Notes: generated by a model not told the origin, from the letters alone. DNA of 64,000 nucleotides from an uncultured Sutterella sp. (GCA_900757865.1 CAAEPH010000028.1:1-64000), one strand, 5' to 3'. Numbered from the stretch's first letter, positions 17,943 to 28,408 are shown. Translations and numbers: made by a program.

Positions 17943-19310
17943 ATGAGTCCAGACACCATTTCGTCCGTCAGCTTAAAGCGCCTTGCACTCCTGGCTGGAC
18001 CGATTCTCTTAGCAAACCTCGCGACGGTGAGCGTGGGCACGATTGACACCGTGATGGTCGGGCAACGTAGCGCGGATGAACTCGCTGGCGTCGCCTTGGG
18101 CGCCTCTATTGCGCTTTGGATCTCCATCACGTTCACGGGGATTTTGCAAGGTCTCTCGCCTTTAGCGGGTTACAACTTTGGCGCCCAAACCTACCAAGAC
18201 GTGGGGCGTGTACATCAACAAAGTTGGTACTTAGCGTTGCTCTTTTGTGTTCCTGCTGTTGTCTTAACGCGCTTAGTAGACTTTTGGGTGGAACTCGCTG
18301 ATGTCACTCCAGCCGTGGGCGAGATTGCGAAAAACTACATGCTCTACGTCTCTTGGGCGGTACCCGCGATACTCTTGAGTCGCGTCTATATTGCGGTTAA
18401 TGCTGCTGTCTCTCGCCCAGCCGCAACCACTGTAGTACTCGTGACATCGCTCCTTTTAAAGATTCCTCTCAATCTTCTCATGATGAATGGAATAGGGCAG
18501 TGGCCAGGATTAGGCGGCGTGGGTGTCGGGATGGCTACGGCAATCTCACAGTGGGTGGCACTCTTCTTTTTAGTTGCGATTTGGAAAGTCGACAAATACT
18601 ACGCCCGGATGCGACTTAAGGTTTGGGAGCGGATCAACTGGTCGTTGATTGGACAAATTCTTCGCATTGGAATCCCGATGGGGTTGGCAATCTTTTTTGA
18701 AATTGCCGCCTTTAGTTTGATGGCCATCCTGATTGCGCGCATGGGCACTATCGCATTAGGTACCCATCAGATCGTCTCCAACCTCATTTGGCTCTATTAC
18801 GATTTGCCACTCTCTGTCGGTGTAGCGGGCTCAGTAATGGTGGCACAGAATCTGGGACGGCAACGCCCTGAGGAGTCTCGTCGAGCAGTGTGGATGAGCC
18901 TCAAAGTGGCCGGTGGGCTAGGAGTGATGTTAGCCGCGATCACGTGGTTTGCCCAGGAGCATATTATTGCGCTCTACACCTCGGATGCGGCCGTGCAACA
19001 AATGGCCTTGTCGCTATTGAGCCTGGGCATTATCTATCACTTAGCCGATGCCATGCAGTGCTCGAGCAACTGCCTGTTGCGAGGCTATCGCATCACCGTC
19101 GTACCCATGATTTTGCACAGCACCTTGCTCTGTGGTCTAGGATTGGGCTTAGGGTACTACTTGGCAGCAACGCAACCGAATTTGGGGCCCAAGAGCTATT
19201 GGATTTCGATGAGCATTGCGCTCTGGATCGAAGCTGTCTTTATGGTGGTGTTTACCGCCATTAAGGCAAACGCCCGAGCGAATCGGCCACTGTGGTCCCG
19301 GCGCCTGTAG
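17943..19310 (+). CDS. MATE-family multidrug/cation antiporter
   Basis: 12-segment inner-membrane exporter of the MATE (NorM/DinF) family. The family pattern is seen near the N-terminus (LAGPILLANLATVSVGTIDTVMVG) and in the middle (LRIGIPMGLAIFFEIAAFSL), about 456 residues in all. The frame also has a TTG at 17901, but ATG 17943 gives the standard start. The substrate is unknown. The gene is about 50 bp after the small repeat protein. Confidence 0.9.
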   Translation: MSPDTISSVSLKRLALLAGPILLANLATVSVGTIDTVMVGQRSADELAGVALGASIALWISITFTGILQGLSPLAGYNFGAQTYQDVGRVHQQSWYLALLFCVPAVVLTRLVDFWVELADVTPAVGEIAKNYMLYVSWAVPAILLSRVYIAVNAAVSRPAATTVVLVTSLLLKIPLNLLMMNGIGQWPGLGGVGVGMATAISQWVALFFLVAIWKVDKYYARMRLKVWERINWSLIGQILRIGIPMGLAIFFEIAAFSLMAILIARMGTIALGTHQIVSNLIWLYYDLPLSVGVAGSVMVAQNLGRQRPEESRRAVWMSLKVAGGLGVMLAAITWFAQEHIIALYTSDAAVQQMALSLLSLGIIYHLADAMQCSSNCLLRGYRITVVPMILHSTLLCGLGLGLGYYLAATQPNLGPKSYWISMSIALWIEAVFMVVFTAIKANARANRPLWSRRL

Positions 19311-19640
19311 AAGAATGGTGCATATCAAGGAGGCGATCCATCTCTTGTCGCGTAATGCGTATTCGTTTGACCAAATCAGAGGCCGTATACGGTTCTCTAT
19401 CATGGAGTTAAGTAACAACTCCTTAGAGACCACGGACGGCGGTAGCGTCACAACCATTTCACCATCCAGTGGAGAGGAGGGTGCAGGTATTTTACGGCGA
19501 TCCTTCGCATAAAAATCGATCGCGGTAAGTAGCGCATCCAAAGCCATGGCTGGAAGGCCTTCAAGAGAACGAGCCTCGGTTAATGCTTCTTGGGCATCGC
19601 GAAAAGACGCCATAAAACCTCCCTCACCATTGGGCTCCAC
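19261..19640 (-). pseudogene. hicB: HicB-family antitoxin, frameshifted and truncated
   Basis: Reads as HicB on the minus strand: VEPNGEGGFMASFRDAQEAL, MALDALLTAIDFY, then PSVVSKELLLN, ending at RIRP. After a one-base shift at about 19383 the frame continues DLVKRIRITRQEMDRLLDMHH, the HicB DNA-binding helix pair. GTG 19640 is in frame; ATG 19613 is preceded by GGGAGG. Homology seems to end near 19318, where it runs into the 3' end of the MATE gene on the other strand. No hicA was found beside it, so it is an orphan remnant. The plain ORF 19149-19640 antisense to the MATE gene is not the true protein. Confidence 0.65.
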
Positions 19641-20264
19641 ACTGAAAGGATAACTATAGCTTTAACATTGCCGACTCCAAAATCAATCAGTTAATATGTC
19701 ACGAGTCTGGTTTTAGACAATCTCCTGGATTTCTTGTGAACGCCATCACTTTATCAAAAACCACCTGGCCCATAACTCAAATCGACATAAAAACACATAA
19801 AGCATGAACGGCAATATTCCACATAAAGTGTATTTGGATGCAGGACGATCAACGCAAGCCACTTTGCTAGGAAGAAATCAAAAAAACACTGGAAGAGCTC
19901 TTTATCAGTCAATCGCTGGCCAAAAAACAGGGAATCATTGCCAATAGATGATCGAGGAACTGTACATGAAATCGCATAAAAAGCCTTTAAAATTAATTCA
20001 ACATAATAGTCGTTATGTTGAATTAATCTAAAATCGATGAAATCCTAAAGCATCTCCAGGCATTTATTCAGCCATCGTTGTTTACCCAGTTCTCTAAAAC
20101 CATCAGGCTTCATATCGATGGTCACCTGGCATTTAACGCCTTCGCTTTTTTGTTTGCCTTTGTGATGGCCTTGCCACTGGGCTACGAGCGTATTACTATC
20201 GAAGGAAAGAGATAGCCAAAAACAACCCCTCCACTGCCCTTTAGTGGTAAGACGGGTTTGGCTT
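19641..20264. other. Intergenic region with unidentified remnants and a long inverted repeat
   Basis: About 620 bp. Short frames resembling protein ends are visible (for example TLEELFISQSLAKKQGIIAN on the plus strand at about 19885-19947, and a minus frame 20045-20230), but none has a full gene structure. The perfect inverted repeat at 19992-20027 is listed separately. Probably remains of a small gene pair. Confidence 0.4.
19992..20027. repeat. Perfect 15-bp inverted repeat, 6-nt loop
   Basis: ATTAATTCAACATAA (19992-20006) and TTATGTTGAATTAAT (20013-20027) around TAGTCG. AT-rich and without a T run, so more likely an operator (as for toxin-antitoxin or phage repressors) than a terminator. 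Confidence 0.6.
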
Positions 20265-20275
20265 AAGGAGTAATG

Positions 20276-21700
20276 ATGGCATACGATTTTTCCAAACACT
20301 ATATCGACGGCCAATGGGTTGAGAGCACGGGCAAGGACTGGATCGACGTAGAAAATCCCGCGACCGAGGAAAGGTTTGCCCGTGTACCCGACGGTACCGA
20401 AGACGACGCAGAAAACGCCATTCGAGCTGCCGCCGCGGCACAGCCAGCCTGGGCTAATGTACCTCTAGCTCACCGTGTCGAGCTGATGACGGCTTTTCTA
20501 GAGCATTTCAAAGCGCACCGTCAGGCGATCATTGATTATGAGGTACAAGAGCTTGGCTCTCCCGTCACCTTTACCGCTTCCGCACACTGCGACTACCAGT
20601 TTACGCGCGTGCAAAGTTATATCGACATTGCTCGCGACCTACCGCTTGAGGCGAAATACGAAGCGTCAAGCGTTTATCGGGAACCGGTTGGCGTCGTAAG
20701 TTGCATCACCCCCTGGAACTATCCTCTTGGGCAGATTGTTCAGAAGGTCGTACCAGCCATTCTGATGGGCTGTACAGTGGTCCTCAAACCCAGCCAACAC
20801 ACCCCACTGACCGCCTTTTTAATGGCTGACGCATTTGATAAGGCAGGATTCCCCAAAGGGGTCTTTAATATGGTTTCCGGGAAAGGCTCTACATTGGGTC
20901 ACATCCTGGCCACGCACCCGCTCGTTGACATGGTATCCTTTACCGGGTCGACCCGTGTTGGCGTACAACTCGCTCAGTCTGCCTTGCAAAGCGTCAAGCG
21001 CATCAGTCTGGAGTTGGGTGGCAAATCACCCTTTATTTTGCTCAAGTCCGACGATTATGCCAAGGCCATGCCTCGCTTGGTGGGTTCCATCTTCTATAAC
21101 TCAGGCCAAACCTGCACGGCGCTCTCTCGCCTCATTGTGCCCGAAGATGACCTCCCCAGGATCGAAGCTTTAGTGAGAGAAACCGTCTCTCACCTCAAGG
21201 TGGGCGATCCAACCAATCCGACAACAGACCTTGGACCGCTCTCCTCGGCCTCACAGTTTAAAAAGGTCAGTGAGTATATTGCGCTGGGCGTCCAAGAAGG
21301 TGCCACACTCCTTTGCGGTGATCTGCCTGAGAAAAACGGCAAAGGCTATTACGTGGAGCCGACGGTTTTTAGCCATGTCACTAACGACATGCGCATTGCC
21401 CGCGAGGAAATCTTCGGACCGGTGCTTTGCATTCTCACCTACAAAACCATGGATGAGGCCATCGCTATCGCGAACGACACGCCCTACGGCCTTAATGCGG
21501 CGGTTTTTGGTCCCAAGGAAGAGGCCGACATCGTGGCTAAACAACTCAAAGCCGGCAACGTCTATGTTAACGACGCTCCACGTGACGTGACAGCGCCCTT
21601 TGGTGGGTATCGCGAAAGCGGTATTGGACGAGAAGGTGGCGCGGCAGGGCTACTGGAATTTACCCAACTCAAAGCCGTCTTTGACCATAGCTCGTTCTAA
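20276..21700 (+). CDS. NAD(P)-dependent aldehyde dehydrogenase
   Basis: Oxidises an aldehyde to the acid. 474 residues with the family hallmarks: ITPWNYPLGQIVQKVVPAI (cofactor fold), FTGSTRVG, the catalytic glutamate in ELGGKSPF and the catalytic cysteine in SGQTCTALSRL, then EEIFGPVL and FGGYRESGIGRE. AAGGAG (20265-20270) sits five bases from ATG 20276, which is preferred over ATG 20273. Substrate cannot be told. No operon partner is evident. Confidence 0.94.
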   Translation: MAYDFSKHYIDGQWVESTGKDWIDVENPATEERFARVPDGTEDDAENAIRAAAAAQPAWANVPLAHRVELMTAFLEHFKAHRQAIIDYEVQELGSPVTFTASAHCDYQFTRVQSYIDIARDLPLEAKYEASSVYREPVGVVSCITPWNYPLGQIVQKVVPAILMGCTVVLKPSQHTPLTAFLMADAFDKAGFPKGVFNMVSGKGSTLGHILATHPLVDMVSFTGSTRVGVQLAQSALQSVKRISLELGGKSPFILLKSDDYAKAMPRLVGSIFYNSGQTCTALSRLIVPEDDLPRIEALVRETVSHLKVGDPTNPTTDLGPLSSASQFKKVSEYIALGVQEGATLLCGDLPEKNGKGYYVEPTVFSHVTNDMRIAREEIFGPVLCILTYKTMDEAIAIANDTPYGLNAAVFGPKEEADIVAKQLKAGNVYVNDAPRDVTAPFGGYRESGIGREGGAAGLLEFTQLKAVFDHSSF

Positions 21701-21922
21701 CCTTTCCACGGGCTAACCAAGAAAGAGACACTCAAACCCCTTGGCTGTCTCTCTACAGCGCAAAGGCAAAGCCAGAAAAGTTCCGCAAACTCGCGCGGGG
21801 GGTTCTCCGCTTTGGACATCCTCCCGCTCTTTTAGCGCAACAAAGCATCCACACGTCGTACGATTTGGGGCGTCTTGAGACACCGTGGCTTTGGTGCTGT
21901 AGAAGTAAAGAGGCGCGAAGCG

Positions 21923-22396
21923 TTAACGATGTTTTTTGAGCACGTAGTGCGGCGCCAAGTCACCACTGATGCACTTCCCCTCTTGGTCTAGGAGACGCAA
22001 CTGCCCTACTTCAGCACGAAGCATATAGGGCTGTTGATCGTTCTCAGCGGTCAGGAAAAGCACGCCATCGCGATACACCCACTGCCCTTTTTCGGAAAAG
22101 ATATCGTTCGTGCCTTCATAGGCTTCGGTTTTAAGGTACGTTCCATCCACGTGCAGGCGGTAGACCGTTTTAATACCGCTACAGTCCGCACACGGCAAAA
22201 GACCTTCATAGGTGCCGGGCACACTGGAGAGGGGAGCCAATTGCACTTCACTCGTGTGAATAGCGTTTTGGGTCACGTCATTGAGCGCCATGGGCGATTG
22301 GGTTTCGATCGTTTTACAACCCAGAAGCGTTGTCGTCAGTGTGACGGCGACAGCCCCTGTCAGTGTCGCCTTTCTGACCTTGCCACCCCAAACCAT
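21923..22396 (-). CDS. NlpE-like envelope lipoprotein
   Basis: 157 residues starting at ATG 22396 after a G-rich site. N-terminal signal with lipobox TTTLLGC-K. The following domain has GTYEGLLPCADCSGIKTVY and LHVDGTY, characteristic of the N-terminal domain of NlpE, including the CxxC. NlpE proteins sense surface contact or lipoprotein stress in other bacteria. A role of that kind here is inference. The frame is open further upstream to 22480, but the later start gives a normal signal peptide. Confidence 0.82.
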   Translation of the reverse strand: MVWGGKVRKATLTGAVAVTLTTTLLGCKTIETQSPMALNDVTQNAIHTSEVQLAPLSSVPGTYEGLLPCADCSGIKTVYRLHVDGTYLKTEAYEGTNDIFSEKGQWVYRDGVLFLTAENDQQPYMLRAEVGQLRLLDQEGKCISGDLAPHYVLKKHR

Positions 22397-22731
22397 ATGT
22401 GCCCCCCGTTGAGAAAAAAATGAACCTGCCGTGACAGATGGGCCTGGGTAAGATTCACACCTGCTCCATGTTTCCGTCATCCGCTTAGTCTAGCTTGACA
22501 TCCTCGCAAATCCTCGCGTTTTTCGCAAGATTTCGTTACGTTTCGTTGCTTTTTCTTGGTTTTTTTCTTGGACTTTACCGCTCTGGCAGGGGTTTTGCAA
22601 ACACAAACCTCCTCCAAACTCGCCTAACTTACCCTTGCCTCACGCAACAAAGGTTCACTAAAATAGACAGGTATTCGATCTCTTTTATCTGAAGATCAAC
22701 GCTTCAAAACTCCACTTTGGGAGGTTACTTT

Positions 22732-23169
22732 ATGTTTTGCTCGTTGAGAGTCCAGCCAAAAGGCGTTCGAGCGATGGCGCTTATCTTGGGTGCGATGGGT
22801 GCAATGAGCGTCTCAGCTCTCCTCACGGCGGGGGGAGCCTTCGCCAAGGTGCCTATGGAAGCGGGCGCACAAGTGCCTACCCCCGGGCGCGTTACGCTGC
22901 TCGACGTAAGCTCCTACTACTGTGTACCGTGCCGCGTGATGAAGCCCCGTATCGAAAACTTGAGTCGTCGCTATGACGACACCGGTCGTGCCAAAGTCTT
23001 CATGATTGAGATGGATGACGATCCTGGCGTGATTGACCGTTTCCATGTGGATGTCACCCCTACGCTGATTCTTTTTGACCGTCACGGTCGGGAGCTCATG
23101 CGCCACCGAGGCCTGATGGACGAAGAGCAACTCGCACGAGCGCTCGACGCTGCCATTGAGCGCCCCTAA
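22732..23169 (+). CDS. Exported thioredoxin-like protein
   Basis: 145 residues from ATG 22732, with GGGAGG (22719-22724) seven bases upstream. A hydrophobic N-terminal signal or anchor (about 15-35, ending GGAFA) is followed by a thioredoxin fold with the active site SSYYCVPCRVMKP, the cis-proline segment VDVTPTLILFD and a closing helix. It probably acts in the periplasm as a disulfide reductant or oxidant. It has no linked partner gene. Confidence 0.85.
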   Translation: MFCSLRVQPKGVRAMALILGAMGAMSVSALLTAGGAFAKVPMEAGAQVPTPGRVTLLDVSSYYCVPCRVMKPRIENLSRRYDDTGRAKVFMIEMDDDPGVIDRFHVDVTPTLILFDRHGRELMRHRGLMDEEQLARALDAAIERP

Positions 23170-23376
23170 CGCTCAACACCTCAGGACCTCAAAACTCAAA
23201 AGCGACATCCTCAATTCCCGAGCGCCCTATTCGACCTATATACCCCATCTGCCCTATGCGCCCTACGACGAGACTCGCAAAGCGTACCGTCTCGAGGGGA
23301 GGCACTGGTGAGCGGCCCCTAACAAGAACGCGTGAGGTTGAGCAGAACGCAACATAAAGCGCTCGACCAACACATA

Positions 23377-23424
23377 GAAAAACACCTCGTTGGCGTTCCA
23401 CAAAACGTGAAACCTAACGAGGTG
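23377..23424 (-). terminator. Terminator of the LysR gene
   Basis: Stem CACCTCGTT (23383-23391) with AACGAGGTG (23416-23424), with A5 on the plus-strand left side so that a T run follows on the minus strand. 30 bp past the lysR stop. Confidence 0.7.
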
Positions 23425-23454
23425 CTGTGCGCGGGGTTGCTTGCTCGGATTAGA

Positions 23455-24375
23455 TCACATAGAAGACGCGTCGTTTTTTAACGCCTGCGCCTCTGCTTCC
23501 TCACGCTTAGCCCACTGACGGCAGAAATCAAGCCATTGTTCCATGTCGCGCGAGATGAACTTGTCGCGATGCCAGCATAGACTCAGTTGGCGCTCAAAAA
23601 CCTCAGGCAACGTCACGCGTTCGATATGCTGACTGTAGAAAGGATCGGTGAGCACTTTGCTCGTCATAAAAGTGAGCCCCATCCCTTTCATGACCATCCC
23701 GATGATCGCTTCAAAACTGTTGATCGTCGTGGTAATCGCCGTGCTGGACAAGCGCTGGGAGAGCTGTGCATCAAAGAAAATTCGCGTTGAGGAGCCCGGT
23801 TCACGCAAAATCCAACGCTCTTTACTCAACTGATCCCACGTGGCCACCCCTTGCGTTAAGCGATGCCCTTTGGGTGCGACGACCACGAGTTCATCCTTTA
23901 ACCAGGGTTCAGTGATAATGTCAAGATGAAACATCGGCCCCTCGACAATGGCCAAATCGGTGGTGAAGTTTTCCAAGTGTTCGGAGACCTCAGCCGTATT
24001 CGCCACGGTCACTTCAGGCAACCACGTGGTACTCGCAAAGTACTCGTGCAACATACTGGAAATGTAGAAGGCCCCAATGGAGAGCGTCACATCAAGGTGC
24101 ACTTGACCGGTCGATGGGCGCTGAAAGAACTGCTCCGCGTCCATCGCACGGCGCACCAACTCGTCGGCCACACTCTTGAAGCTTCGCCCTTCGGCGCTCA
24201 AGATGGAACGATTTTTGTTGCGATCCAGAAGCGTGACGCCCAAACGACTCTCCAAGTCCGAGAGCGATTGACTCACGGCCGATTTGGTAATGTTCAATTG
24301 ATCTGCCGCTTCACTTAAATTCTTACTTTGTGCAACGGCTAAAAAAATCTGAATCTGTCGAAGGGTAATCGACAT
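23455..24375 (-). CDS. LysR-family transcriptional regulator
   Basis: 306 residues from ATG 24375, preceded by AGGAG. The winged helix-turn-helix is at the N-terminus (IFLAVAQSKNLSEAADQLN and KSAVSQSLSDLESRLG). A substrate-binding domain follows (from about residue 90), resembling regulators of sulfur or aromatic metabolism only in general form. The target is not evident, because the neighbouring genes are on either side without a shared divergent promoter. Confidence 0.9.
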   Translation of the reverse strand: MSITLRQIQIFLAVAQSKNLSEAADQLNITKSAVSQSLSDLESRLGVTLLDRNKNRSILSAEGRSFKSVADELVRRAMDAEQFFQRPSTGQVHLDVTLSIGAFYISSMLHEYFASTTWLPEVTVANTAEVSEHLENFTTDLAIVEGPMFHLDIITEPWLKDELVVVAPKGHRLTQGVATWDQLSKERWILREPGSSTRIFFDAQLSQRLSSTAITTTINSFEAIIGMVMKGMGLTFMTSKVLTDPFYSQHIERVTLPEVFERQLSLCWHRDKFISRDMEQWLDFCRQWAKREEAEAQALKNDASSM

Positions 24376-24737
24376 GGGGTCTCTCCTCAAAGTCAAAAAG
24401 GCATTCTAAGCGTTGGGGCACATCGCTTCTGCCTCGCTCGCTTCAACGCCCTTTTTGTTAAATTATGTAAAACGAGGTTAAGAAGGATTTTACACTATGA
24501 GCACGAGGAGGATACCCGCAATTTGCCCTCACTTTGATCTAGCTTAGATGTGGCGCGGAAACCACGGAGTAGGTTTACCAAAGCTTGTAGCAAAGCAAGT
24601 ACCAAAGCGTACTATAAAGAAGGCAAAATCGATAAGGCGCCTTGCCGACATATCACAAAATTTCCCCTACTCCAAACGGTGACGGACGGGTGCGAGGCCC
24701 GTCCGTCGTCAGGAAGATCCGTTTTTGAAGCGCGATT
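24376..24737. other. Intergenic region with a 10-bp stem hairpin
   Basis: About 360 bp without a gene. A perfect hairpin GACGGACGGG (24681-24690) / CCCGTCCGTC (24698-24707) is present without a T run on either strand. Confidence 0.5.
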
Positions 24738-24762
24738 GCCAAGCCTTCACTTTAGGCTTGGC
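24738..24762 (-). terminator. Hairpin after the autotransporter gene
   Basis: GCCAAGCC (24738-24745) pairs with GGCTTGGC (24755-24762), 30 bp past the autotransporter stop. The T run is lacking, so its strength as a terminator is uncertain. Confidence 0.45.
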
Positions 24763-24791
24763 ATCATGCCGTGCTCAGAAAGAACGGGGTA

Positions 24792-27700
24792 TTAGAAGGT
24801 CTTCTGTAAGCCAATATGTGCTTCCCAAGCGTGCTTCCAACCCGCTCCCGCGGTGCGCTCCACGTCAACATAAAGCGACGTGTTCTTCTGGATCTTCCGA
24901 CTAAAGCCAGCACCCACCACGTACCAGGTATCCGACGACCCATCGGCTTCGCGGTAGCTTGCTTCACGCCACTTATCCGACTCGTTATGAGCCGTGAGCC
25001 CCTGGTCGCCGTGGAACTCATGCAAAACCGAGGCTTTAAACCATGCACGCGTATCGGTAGCGGTATCAAAGACCTTCACGGCATCCAGCCCAGCGCGACC
25101 AATGAGACTCCAGTTTGAGGGCTCTCTAAACTTGACCCCATCGCCGTCCGAGTAGCTCGAGGCACTCAACCAACTTGCTTGCAATTGCACTTGTGGAATC
25201 AACGTGAAGGTGGGCGTCAGAGGAAGGCTGCGACCCAATTCCGTGCTGATGTTGGCTGCCCAAGACGTTGTATTTTGTGTGCGACGAATGCCAAGAGGCG
25301 AATTGTACCCTTCCCCGTGGCGCTTCATGCCGTGCAGACGCACGTAGCTGTCACGATACCAGTAGTCATTACGAGGAGCGTCTTCTTGGTTGTATTCGGC
25401 CGTGTCGTAAAGCGTTGCAGTCCAATCGTTGATGTGCCACGAGCCACTCACCCCATCGTAGTGACCGTGGCTTCTCATGTAGCCAAAGCCCACACCCACA
25501 CGATGACGATGATCTGCACGGCTTTCCACTTCATGCGTCACACCGATCTCAGCGCCCGCTTTGTAGAGGCTTGAGACATCATCCAAGTCCGACGTTTTCC
25601 CAATGATACGCACCCAACCGCCGTTTTGATTGGCGTCATCAAAGTACTGCGTCTGTCCATGACGCTTGGTGTAGGTGTCCATGTCGGTCGAGAGCCGATG
25701 ACGGATGAGTTTAGCTTTTTGCGCCGTCAGCACCGTATCGGTAGGCTTATCGGTATCAGCCAAGACGAGGTACACGTTTTGTGAACCTTGACCGCCATAG
25801 AGATTATCAACAACGGCTTTGGTGAGTTTTTCCGTCTTGCCCGTATCGTAATCGGTGGTGATGGTGTCCGAGGCCCGATCACGGTAATCCACTTTGAGCG
25901 CCTCTTTAAAGACGCCGGCGTCTTGGTAAGCGACTTCGGTGCCTTCATGGAAACCGCCACCAGCGTTTTGAATCGTGGCGAAACGCACTGCGTCACCTGG
26001 CGTCATTTCAGAAAAGAGCTCGGCAGGGTTGTTGAGTACTAGCGTTTGCGTCTTATCCGTCCCTTCCTTGGCGTAGAGCATGTCGCCCGAGCCATCTTTG
26101 CGAAGCGTCATGGCGTAGGTCATCGTGCCATCGATCCTGTCGGTCGAAAGCGACGCCCCTGCCTTCGCAAAATGAACCGTTCCTTGGCCTGCCAAACGAG
26201 TAATCGAGCTTGAGTCCGTCATGGACCAAACCCCGTTGTGGCCAAGGTCTATGTCTAGGGTACTCAACTTTGATGCATTGGGATCATCGTAGCGATCGTT
26301 TCGGGCAAAACCAGAGAAAGTAAGTTTTCCGGTCGTGTCCTTAGATGCAACCGCGACAGTGGCGCCTTCTTTGGAAAGCACATCACCCATGATGCGACTC
26401 TCACCTTGATAGTCTATTGCTACCTTTACTACCTTTTGGTTGGTAGCCGTTGCTGAAATCGCAATAGGTGCTATTAGATCAATGGCACCGTCAATGGTGG
26501 TCTCAGCTTCACTATACTTTGCTTCAGATTTAATACCCGTATCCGTTGCCATAATTTGATTACGACCCCCTGCCACTAAGCCGACTGTACCCCCTTTGTT
26601 ATTAATACCAATGTGGTTGTGCGTTTCCTTTTGCGTATTAGTATCCAGAGATGAGGCTGTAATAATATTGTCACCTTGGGCATCTAGATGGATGCTCCCC
26701 TTACTGATGGCAAACAAGCCATAGACAGTCTTACCCCCTTTAGCCTCAATACGATTGTTAAGCGGAATTGTGCTCTCTTGACCAATCTTAAGCGGATCCT
26801 TTTCGGCCGTTATATTGACAGTACTGTTTGCATATGCCATTGTTCCATAGGTCAGGGATTCGGTTTCGTGCTGTTCCACATAAATGTCGTTACTTTGAGC
26901 TACTAAGTTAAGTGTGGAATCAGATATAGCCTCTACAGCTACACCTTTGCCACCTGTAAGAACTCCACTTGCTGTTTTCACTCTAATACGATTAATCTGA
27001 GCGGCTTTAAGCGTGGCTTCACCATGCTCAAAAGCCAGGACACCATAGGTTGCCTCGCCTGAGCGAGCATGCAGAATAATCTCATTATTTCCAGTAGTGG
27101 CCGTTTGTGTAAGTGTAGCGATTTTGGTAACAATACCAGTAACCACACCACGACTTAGATATGAGACATTATCAAAGCTATGGTTGTTGTCATCAGGTTT
27201 CAAGACAATGGTTCCGCCTGAAACATTGAGTACAGACTTATGATCTTTATCATAACCGTGATTTAAAACGTATAGACGTTGATAAGGCAACTCATCAATA
27301 TCATATTTAACCTCGCCCAAAGAATGTTTTTCTTCATCATAACGATATACAAAGTTAATATCACCATGGCCAGCATCGATGGTCATTTTTTCTTTGTTCT
27401 CTACAATGCATAGATTGCGCGACCTTACATCAGTACTCGCCGCCTTATTAATCTTGGCATTTTCCGTGATGACCAACGTCATACCGTCTGGAGCTTTTAT
27501 AGTGACATCGACATCGATAACCTGATTGTAATTATTAGCAACTATCACGCCATAACTATTTGCCTTTGATTTCTCTGTACCCATAGTCTGTATACTAGGC
27601 AACTGGTAATCCAGAACCAAATAGTCATTTGCCTCATAACCTATTGATTTCTCGATATAAAGAAGACGAGGAGCTTTCGTTTCTTTCCACTCACTGATCT

Positions 27701-27830
27701 GTTGCGGCGTAAGTGTTTTGGTTTCACTATTTAATACCTCAGCAGACGCAGATCCAATAACAGCCAATGCGGACAACAACGCTACGCTGAGGGCATGACG
27801 AGGTATGACAAGCGTGATTTTTTTCTTCAT
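24792..27830 (-). CDS. Classical (type Va) autotransporter
   Basis: 1012 residues. Signal peptide with a basic start (MKKKITLVIPRHALSVALLS) ending SASA-E. The passenger (about 30-690) has beta-helix-like repetitive NI/VTI strands. The C-terminal autotransporter barrel (about 740-1012) has YKAGAEIGVTHEVESRADH and ends in HIGLQKTF, with the terminal aromatic residue. It is displayed or secreted at the outer membrane, and the passenger function is not recognised. A looser TAGGGA-type palindrome lies at 27976-27992 upstream. Confidence 0.9.
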   Translation of the reverse strand: MKKKITLVIPRHALSVALLSALAVIGSASAEVLNSETKTLTPQQISEWKETKAPRLLYIEKSIGYEANDYLVLDYQLPSIQTMGTEKSKANSYGVIVANNYNQVIDVDVTIKAPDGMTLVITENAKINKAASTDVRSRNLCIVENKEKMTIDAGHGDINFVYRYDEEKHSLGEVKYDIDELPYQRLYVLNHGYDKDHKSVLNVSGGTIVLKPDDNNHSFDNVSYLSRGVVTGIVTKIATLTQTATTGNNEIILHARSGEATYGVLAFEHGEATLKAAQINRIRVKTASGVLTGGKGVAVEAISDSTLNLVAQSNDIYVEQHETESLTYGTMAYANSTVNITAEKDPLKIGQESTIPLNNRIEAKGGKTVYGLFAISKGSIHLDAQGDNIITASSLDTNTQKETHNHIGINNKGGTVGLVAGGRNQIMATDTGIKSEAKYSEAETTIDGAIDLIAPIAISATATNQKVVKVAIDYQGESRIMGDVLSKEGATVAVASKDTTGKLTFSGFARNDRYDDPNASKLSTLDIDLGHNGVWSMTDSSSITRLAGQGTVHFAKAGASLSTDRIDGTMTYAMTLRKDGSGDMLYAKEGTDKTQTLVLNNPAELFSEMTPGDAVRFATIQNAGGGFHEGTEVAYQDAGVFKEALKVDYRDRASDTITTDYDTGKTEKLTKAVVDNLYGGQGSQNVYLVLADTDKPTDTVLTAQKAKLIRHRLSTDMDTYTKRHGQTQYFDDANQNGGWVRIIGKTSDLDDVSSLYKAGAEIGVTHEVESRADHRHRVGVGFGYMRSHGHYDGVSGSWHINDWTATLYDTAEYNQEDAPRNDYWYRDSYVRLHGMKRHGEGYNSPLGIRRTQNTTSWAANISTELGRSLPLTPTFTLIPQVQLQASWLSASSYSDGDGVKFREPSNWSLIGRAGLDAVKVFDTATDTRAWFKASVLHEFHGDQGLTAHNESDKWREASYREADGSSDTWYVVGAGFSRKIQKNTSLYVDVERTAGAGWKHAWEAHIGLQKTF

Positions 27831-28408
27831 GATTGGGGTTTAAAAAATTGTGGTCTAAAAGAACGGTCAATTGAGCATCATTCAAGGGCTGGTCATATTT
27901 AAATAGTGCTAAAAATAGGTCGGTCGATGCTCAGATTTGAGCGTAATCTATCATAGACACGCAATTCGCCACGCCCTAGGATTTTCCCCTAGTCTTAAGA
28001 GATAACTCCATGGGGAGAGGTGTCATTTTGGTCTCCTCCCTCCTCCCTTCTTCATCTATCTCATTTTGTCACGCTTTTCCCAATGATTGCCAATCGTGCG
28101 TTCTTCCCATGCGTATCTTTTCATCCGTCTTTTCTCACAGGTCGTCTCTACACTTCACTCCCATTGAATCACACTAACCCTCCATAAAGCGTGTCGACAC
28201 TCCAACCAAAAATCCTTCACCCGTCTTTTGACGCTCAACCGCAGGGGCCTTTTCCTGCTCTCGACAGGTTATTCTCCTCTATAATCGCCTCCATCTGGCG
28301 TCTCGCGTTTGTGGGCTCATACCTCTTGCGTGGCTGACTCGAAAATCCAGCCACTCTGCCCATAAACCCCAACGCCCCATCCAACTCAATTTTCGTTATC
28401 TGTGTGTT
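27831..28408. other. Intergenic region, autotransporter promoter side
   Basis: About 580 bp of AT/TC-rich sequence with no supportable gene. It contains the CTAGGATTTTCCCCTAG site at 27976-27992. The ORF antisense to the next gene is a shadow. Confidence 0.4.

Noticed and set aside
19149..19640. 163-codon ORF as a complete new protein
   Set aside because: Its second half is out of the HicB frame and antisense to the MATE gene; the true reading is a frameshifted hicB.
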